Below, in pieces: positions 52,662-57,551 of a stretch of 57,551 nucleotides of DNA. Position 1 is the stretch's first letter. Every line of letters begins with the position of its first letter. Source of the DNA: Bacteroidales bacterium (GTDB lineage: Bacteria > Bacteroidota > Bacteroidia > Bacteroidales > UBA932); assembly GCA_017560825.1 (NCBI GenBank), contig JAFZED010000065.1:1-57551 (forward strand), in the 5' to 3' direction. The notes beneath the pieces were generated by a model. That model saw only the letters and a list, made by a program, of their open reading frames with translations. It was not told where the DNA came from and ran no database searches. The position numbers and the translations under genes were made by a program.

Positions 52662-54008
52662 ATGAAAAAGAGTATTTGTCTGTATTTCCAGGTTCATCAG
52701 CCAGCCAGATTGAGACTGTACAGATTCTTTGACATCGGAAAGGATTCGCACTACTATGATGACTTTGCGAACCGTACCATCCTCAGAAGAGTAGCTCAGA
52801 AGTGCTACCTTCCAATGAACGCCCTCCTTCTCGAGCTCATCGAGGCAAACAAGGGTGCATTCAAGGTTACATTCTCAATTTCAGGAACAGTTCTCGAGCA
52901 GTTCGACAGATATGCTCCTGAAGTGATCGAGAGCTTCCGCAAGCTTGCTCAGACAGGATGCGTAGAGTTCCTTTCAGAGACTTACTACCACTCTCTTGCA
53001 TCTCTTCAGTCACCTATCGAGTTCAAGAACCAGGTTCTCAAGCACAAGGCAGCCATCGAGCACTACTTCGGAGTGACTCCAAAGGCTTTCCGTAACACAG
53101 AGCTCATCTATTCAGATGCTATCGGTGAGATGGTTTACGATATGGGCTTCAAGACTATGCTTACAGAGGGTGCTAAGCACATCCTCGGATGGAAGAGCCC
53201 TAACTTCGTGTACAACTGCGCTCAGGCTCCGAACCTCAAGCTCCTTCTCAAGAACTCAGGCCTCAGCGATGACATCGCATTCCGTTTCTCAGACAGAAAC
53301 TGGTCAGACTGGCCGCTTACAGGTGAGAAGTATCTCTCTTGGCTCAAGTCATCAGCTCAGAACGATGACATCGTGAACCTCTTTATGGATTACGAGACAT
53401 TCGGAGAGCACCAGAAGGCAGCAAGCGGAATCTTTGACTTTATGAGATTCTTCCCGGAGGTTGTTCTTGCAGACGGACAGTTCGAGTTCGTGACACCTTC
53501 ACAGGCTGTCAAGAAGCACAGAACAGTAGGCGATCTGGATGTTATGGACCCAATCTCTTGGGCAGACGAGGAGCGCGACGTGACTGCTTGGCTTGGTAAC
53601 GAGCTCCAGAACGACGCATTCAACAAGCTCTACGACCAGGAAGAGAAGCTTGCTCTTCTCAACGACGAGGCACTTTGGTCAGATTTCGGCCACCTCCAGG
53701 AGAGCGACCACTTCTATTATATGTGTACAAAGTTCTTCTCAGACGGAGCAGTGCACAAATATTTCAACCCGTATGACACTCCATATGAGGCGTTTATCAA
53801 CTATATGAACGTACTTAGTGATTTTATTTTGCGAGTTGATGATGCAATTTCCGTTTCAGATGTTAACTTTGCACCCGCAAAGAAGGAGAAGGCTCCTGTA
53901 AAGAAGGCCGCTCCTAAGAAGGCGACTGCGAAAGCAGCTCCTAAGACTGCCGCAAAGACAAAGGCAGCTGCGGAGAAGAAGCCTGCAAAGAAGACAACTA
54001 AGAAATAG
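52662..54008 (+). CDS. GH57 alpha-glucan enzyme with Lys/Ala-rich tail
   Basis: A 448-residue protein. The GH57 domain (1-400) opens KSICLYFQVHQPARLRLYRF, where H-Q-P is region I. Region III carries the likely nucleophile Glu169 (MLTEGAKHILGW), and region IV has Asp243 in LFMDYETFGEHQ. GH57 enzymes of this type act as alpha-amylases or 4-alpha-glucanotransferases on short glucans. Residues 403-448 form a low-complexity tail rich in Lys, Ala and Pro (APVKKAAPKKATAKAAPKTA), like histone H1-type tails. Such a tail is not part of the enzyme fold and is unexpected here. It is positively charged and could bind nucleic acid, a membrane or the glycogen particle. Confidence 0.92.
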   Translation: MKKSICLYFQVHQPARLRLYRFFDIGKDSHYYDDFANRTILRRVAQKCYLPMNALLLELIEANKGAFKVTFSISGTVLEQFDRYAPEVIESFRKLAQTGCVEFLSETYYHSLASLQSPIEFKNQVLKHKAAIEHYFGVTPKAFRNTELIYSDAIGEMVYDMGFKTMLTEGAKHILGWKSPNFVYNCAQAPNLKLLLKNSGLSDDIAFRFSDRNWSDWPLTGEKYLSWLKSSAQNDDIVNLFMDYETFGEHQKAASGIFDFMRFFPEVVLADGQFEFVTPSQAVKKHRTVGDLDVMDPISWADEERDVTAWLGNELQNDAFNKLYDQEEKLALLNDEALWSDFGHLQESDHFYYMCTKFFSDGAVHKYFNPYDTPYEAFINYMNVLSDFILRVDDAISVSDVNFAPAKKEKAPVKKAAPKKATAKAAPKTAAKTKAAAEKKPAKKTTKK

Positions 54009-54103
54009 TACCGGACGCAAGTCACATAGGGTACAACCCATAAAATTATCCCCGGACGGAACCCACAAGGCTCCGGCCGGGGTAAATAACTGATTAATAT
54101 ATA
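54009..54103 (+). other. Intergenic hairpin before the fusion gene
   Basis: This 95-bp gap is the longest in the glycogen run. It contains CCCCGGACGGAACC pairing with GGCTCCGGCCGGGG (two mismatches, 9-nt loop) at about 54050-54082, with no T-run. It may stabilise the 3' end of the upstream message or slow RNA polymerase. No promoter box is evident. Confidence 0.45.
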
Positions 54104-57100
54104 ATGAAAACAGAACTTATCAAACCTGATTATCTGTTTGAGGTTAGTTGGGAAGTGTGTAATAAGGTGGGCGGAATATACACCGTCATCGCCACTAAGT
54201 CCCTTTATCTGAAGAGCGAGTACAACAGGCGCCATATTATGGTGGGTCCTGATGTATGGATGGACACAGACAGCAATCCTGACTTCATCGAGGATCTGTC
54301 ACTGTACAGATCTTGGAAGGAGCAGGCAGCTGCTGAAGGATTGAGAGTACGCATCGGCCGTTGGAATGTTCCAGGCAGACCTACTGCAATCCTTGTGGAT
54401 TTTAAGCAGTTCCTTACCCGTCAGAATGAGATTCTTACTGAATTTTGGAAGAAATTCGGTGTGGATTCCTTGACAGGAAACTGGGATTACCGCGAATCAG
54501 CACTCTTCGGTTATGCGGCAGGTAGAGTTATAGAGAGCTTCTATAGATTCAACCTTGAGGCATCCGATAAGGTGGTGGCTCAGTTCCACGAGTGGATGAC
54601 TGGAACAGGTCTCCTTTACCTCAAGTCAGTGAATGTTCCGATCGCGACAGTGTTCACAACACACGCGACTGTCATCGGAAGGTGTATTGCAGGTAACAAC
54701 CTGCCTCTTTACGACGGTCTCCTCAGCTACAATGCAGATGAGAAGGCCAGACATTTCAATGTTGTCGCAAGACACTCTCTCGAGAAGAAAGCCGCTCAGA
54801 ACAGCGACATCTTCACAACTGTAAGCGACATTACTGCCCAGGAGTGCAGACAGTTCCTCGGCAGACCTGTAGATGTAGTGACCCCTAACGGATTCGAGCC
54901 AAGCTTTACTCCTGCAACAGACGAGGAGTACGACGCGCTGCGCGGAAAGGCTCGTGAGAAACTTATTACCGTAGCATCCGCAATGTGCGGTGAAGAGGTT
55001 CCTGAGAACGCTCTTCTTGTAGGTATCGGCGGACGTTACGAGTGGAAGAACAAGGGTATCGACGTGTTCATCGACGCACTCGACAAGCTCAACAAGACTG
55101 AGTTCAAGGGCAAGGATGTACACGCCTTCATTATGATTCCTTCAGGACACAACGGCCCGGACAAGCAGCTCGTAGCCAAGCTTGCCGGACACGGTGCGGA
55201 GACTTACGTTACAAGGACATCGCATTATCTTATGCATTCCGAGTACGACAACGTCACAAGAAGACTCAATGATGTGCAGCTGAACAATGCGGCAGGTGAC
55301 AATGTAAAGGTGTACTTCATTCCTTCATACCTCAACGGCAATGACGGAATCTTCAATATGCCTTACTATGACCTCCTTTGCGGTCTTGACCTGACTTTGT
55401 TCCCTTCATACTATGAGCCTTGGGGCTACACTCCGCTTGAGAGTCTTGCTTTCAGAGTGCCTACCCTTACAACAACACTTGCCGGTTTCGGCCTCTGGGT
55501 GCGTACTTACTACGGAAAGAAGCATCCTGGCATCACAGTGCTTGACAGAAACGACTCGAACTATTTCGAGGTAGTTGACGGCGTGGCACAGCGTGTGATG
55601 GAGATGGCCTCACTCCGCAAGGACAGCAGGAAGAAATATATGCAGAATGCCAAGGAAGTGTCAGAGATAGCTCTTTGGGAGAACAACATCATATATTATA
55701 AGGAAGCATATTCTAAATCACTTGAGAAATTAATATCTGTCAACGGATCATATCCGTCGGCAAGGACACATAAAAATATGGAATACAAAAAATTTGAAGT
55801 AAATCATCCGACCTGGAACAGCGTGATCGTTACACGCCACCTTCCAGACTCACTTAAAGACCTCGAAATACTTTCCAAGAACCTTTGGTGGTGCTGGAAC
55901 GAGTCTGCAAAGAACCTCTTTGCATCTATTGACCCTAAGGCGTGGGAGGCTTCAGGCCAGAACCCTATCGCAATGCTTGACAAGGTAAGCCTCAAGAGAT
56001 ATCAGCAGCTTGAGAAGGACAACAAGTTCCTCGCTGACCTCAAGACAGTAATGACTGAGTTCAACGAGTATATGGCTCTCAAGGCAGAGCGTACAACTCC
56101 TTCAGTAGCTTACTTCTGTATGGAGTACGGTCTTGACACATCACTCAAGATCTACTCAGGTGGTCTCGGTATCCTTGCAGGTGACTACATCAAGGAGACT
56201 TCTGATATGAACACAAACCTCGTTGCTGTAGGTCTTCTCTACCGTTTCGGCTACTTCAACCAGAAGCTTACCGCTCACGGTGAGCAGGTTGCAGAGGACG
56301 TTGCACAGGACTTCAACAAGATCCCTGCAACTCCTGTACGTGACGAGAACGGTAACTGGGTTACCATCAGCGTGGCATTCCCTGGACGTAACCTCAATGC
56401 ACGTCTTTGGAGAGTTGACGTAGGTCGTACAGAGCTCTACCTCCTCGATACAGACATCCCTGAGAACCTTCCAGAGGACAGATCAATCACTTACAACCTC
56501 TACGGTGGTGATTGGGAGAACCGTCTGAAGCAGGAGCTCCTCCTCGGTGTCGGCGGTATCCGTGCACTCCGTGCGCTCGGTATGGATCCGCAGGTTTACC
56601 ACTGCAACGAGGGTCACGCAGCATTCATCGGTCTTGAGCGTCTCCGTGAGCTCATCGCTGAGCAGAACCTCGAGTTCCAGGAGGCTCTCGAAGTAGTAAG
56701 AGCTTCATCACTCTTCACAACTCACACTCCAGTTCCTGCAGGTCACGATGCATTCGACGAGGGTCTCCTCCGCAAGTACATCGGCCACTATCCACAGCGC
56801 CTTAAGATCGACTGGGAGACTATGATGGGCCTCGGCAAGAACAACGGTGCTGATGTGAACGAGAAGTTCTCTATGTCTATCCTCGCTGCAAACATCTCAC
56901 AGGGCGTGAACGGCGTTTCTTGGCTTCACGGTGAGGTCAGCAAGGACATCCTCGGTCATATGTGGCCAGGTTACCTCCCAGAGGAGCTTCACGTAAGCTA
57001 TGTAACCAACGGTGTTCACTATCCTACTTGGACTGCACCTGAGTGGAAGGAGGTACACGCAAGAGTATTCGGCGAGGAGTTCAAGACTCATCACTATGAC

Positions 57101-57551
57101 AAGTCTTGCTTCGACGGTATCTACAAGATCTCTGATGAGGAGGTTTGGAACATCCGTACATCACTCCGCAAGAAGCTCATCGACGAGGTGAAGAGAAGAC
57201 TTTCTGACCCTTCAGCTGCAAGCCACTATTCACCTAAGCAGGTGGTGACTATCAAGGAGACACTCCGTGATGACGTTCTTACAATCGGTTTCGCACGTCG
57301 TTTTGCAACATACAAGAGAGCACACCTTCTTTTCCGTGACCTCGACAGACTCGCAGAGATCGTAAACGATCCTAAGCAGCCTGTACAGTTCCTCTTCGCA
57401 GGTAAGGCTCACCCGGCTGACAAGGCAGGTCAGGACCTCATCAAGATGATCGTCGACATCTCTAAGCAGGAGCGCTTCATCGGTAAGATCGTATTCGTTC
57501 CTAACTACGACATCACAGTTGCCAAGTACCTCGTACAGGGTGTCGACGTAT
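54104..57551 (+). CDS. Glycogen synthase (GT3) / alpha-glucan phosphorylase (GT35) fusion, partial
   Basis: I read one open frame with no stop from the ATG at 54104 to the window end (1149 codons, incomplete). Residues 1 to about 545 are a GT3 (eukaryote-type) glycogen synthase: FEVSWEVCNKVGGIYTVIAT at the start, VAQFHEWMTG, TTHATVIGR, and SYYEPWGYTPLES near 430 as the donor-site E-x-x-x-x-x-x-E region. A short linker (SVNGSYPSARTHKN) leads to Met559, where an alpha-glucan phosphorylase begins (LEILSKNLWWCWNESAK, VAYFCMEYGLD, YHCNEGHAAFIGLERL, IGFARRFATYKRAHL). The frame runs straight through, so it is a single protein that both builds and degrades glycogen. The pyridoxal-binding C-terminus lies beyond the window. 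Confidence 0.9.
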   Translation, partial: MKTELIKPDYLFEVSWEVCNKVGGIYTVIATKSLYLKSEYNRRHIMVGPDVWMDTDSNPDFIEDLSLYRSWKEQAAAEGLRVRIGRWNVPGRPTAILVDFKQFLTRQNEILTEFWKKFGVDSLTGNWDYRESALFGYAAGRVIESFYRFNLEASDKVVAQFHEWMTGTGLLYLKSVNVPIATVFTTHATVIGRCIAGNNLPLYDGLLSYNADEKARHFNVVARHSLEKKAAQNSDIFTTVSDITAQECRQFLGRPVDVVTPNGFEPSFTPATDEEYDALRGKAREKLITVASAMCGEEVPENALLVGIGGRYEWKNKGIDVFIDALDKLNKTEFKGKDVHAFIMIPSGHNGPDKQLVAKLAGHGAETYVTRTSHYLMHSEYDNVTRRLNDVQLNNAAGDNVKVYFIPSYLNGNDGIFNMPYYDLLCGLDLTLFPSYYEPWGYTPLESLAFRVPTLTTTLAGFGLWVRTYYGKKHPGITVLDRNDSNYFEVVDGVAQRVMEMASLRKDSRKKYMQNAKEVSEIALWENNIIYYKEAYSKSLEKLISVNGSYPSARTHKNMEYKKFEVNHPTWNSVIVTRHLPDSLKDLEILSKNLWWCWNESAKNLFASIDPKAWEASGQNPIAMLDKVSLKRYQQLEKDNKFLADLKTVMTEFNEYMALKAERTTPSVAYFCMEYGLDTSLKIYSGGLGILAGDYIKETSDMNTNLVAVGLLYRFGYFNQKLTAHGEQVAEDVAQDFNKIPATPVRDENGNWVTISVAFPGRNLNARLWRVDVGRTELYLLDTDIPENLPEDRSITYNLYGGDWENRLKQELLLGVGGIRALRALGMDPQVYHCNEGHAAFIGLERLRELIAEQNLEFQEALEVVRASSLFTTHTPVPAGHDAFDEGLLRKYIGHYPQRLKIDWETMMGLGKNNGADVNEKFSMSILAANISQGVNGVSWLHGEVSKDILGHMWPGYLPEELHVSYVTNGVHYPTWTAPEWKEVHARVFGEEFKTHHYDKSCFDGIYKISDEEVWNIRTSLRKKLIDEVKRRLSDPSAASHYSPKQVVTIKETLRDDVLTIGFARRFATYKRAHLLFRDLDRLAEIVNDPKQPVQFLFAGKAHPADKAGQDLIKMIVDISKQERFIGKIVFVPNYDITVAKYLVQGVDV

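Overview
The window comes from a chromosome of the order Bacteroidales, phylum Bacteroidota. The evidence is a SusC/SusD pair, many SPII lipoproteins, BACON and CotH domains, eukaryote-type glycogen enzymes, weak Shine-Dalgarno use, and promoter boxes of the Bacteroidota form TTTG-N19/20-TAnnTTTG. No rRNA, tRNA or CRISPR array was seen. I cannot place it below order level.

Region 1 (1-7.6 kb) is AT-rich accessory DNA. It holds a decayed array of displaced Rhs toxin tails with candidate immunity genes on the minus strand, mixed with fragments of Rhs core in several frames and one possible transposase fragment. A two-gene plus-strand unit follows: an AAA-ATPase-like/PD-(D/E)XK protein and a HAD-fold protein. 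This unit ends in a clear terminator, and then a gene-free spacer carries a 144-bp nested inverted repeat built on CCTAAGG.

Region 2 (8.0-28.8 kb) is a polysaccharide utilisation region. On the minus strand a tight operon encodes a GH53 endo-galactanase, a GH2 beta-galactosidase, a subtilisin-like lipoprotein and a small lipoprotein. On the plus strand a membrane-bound DUF6377-type regulator precedes SusC, SusD, a large surface glycan-binding lipoprotein, two GH16 enzymes, a CotH-family lipoprotein and a GH5 enzyme. The GH16/GH5 set points to beta-1,3- or mixed-linkage beta-glucan; the GH53/GH2 set points to beta-1,4-galactan.

Region 3 (28.8-46 kb) is core housekeeping: a HAD phosphatase, S41 protease, RdgB, RecO, EF-P, IspH, Cmk, an NtrC-like regulator facing an NtrY-like kinase, RlmH, a DUF4783-like protein, a RelA/SpoT protein, Der, a small Cys-rich membrane protein, Prs and EngB.

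Region 4 (46-57.55 kb) is a plus-strand run from xseA-xseB into a glycogen cluster: branching enzyme, debranching enzyme, a GT4 transferase, a GH57 enzyme with a Lys/Ala-rich tail, and one open frame fusing a GT3-type glycogen synthase to a GT35 glucan phosphorylase, cut by the window end.

The most unusual items are the Rhs tails sharing the same scarred junction, the CCTAAGG palindrome, the synthase-phosphorylase fusion, the NtrC-like protein lacking a DNA-binding domain, and the histone-like tail on GH57.
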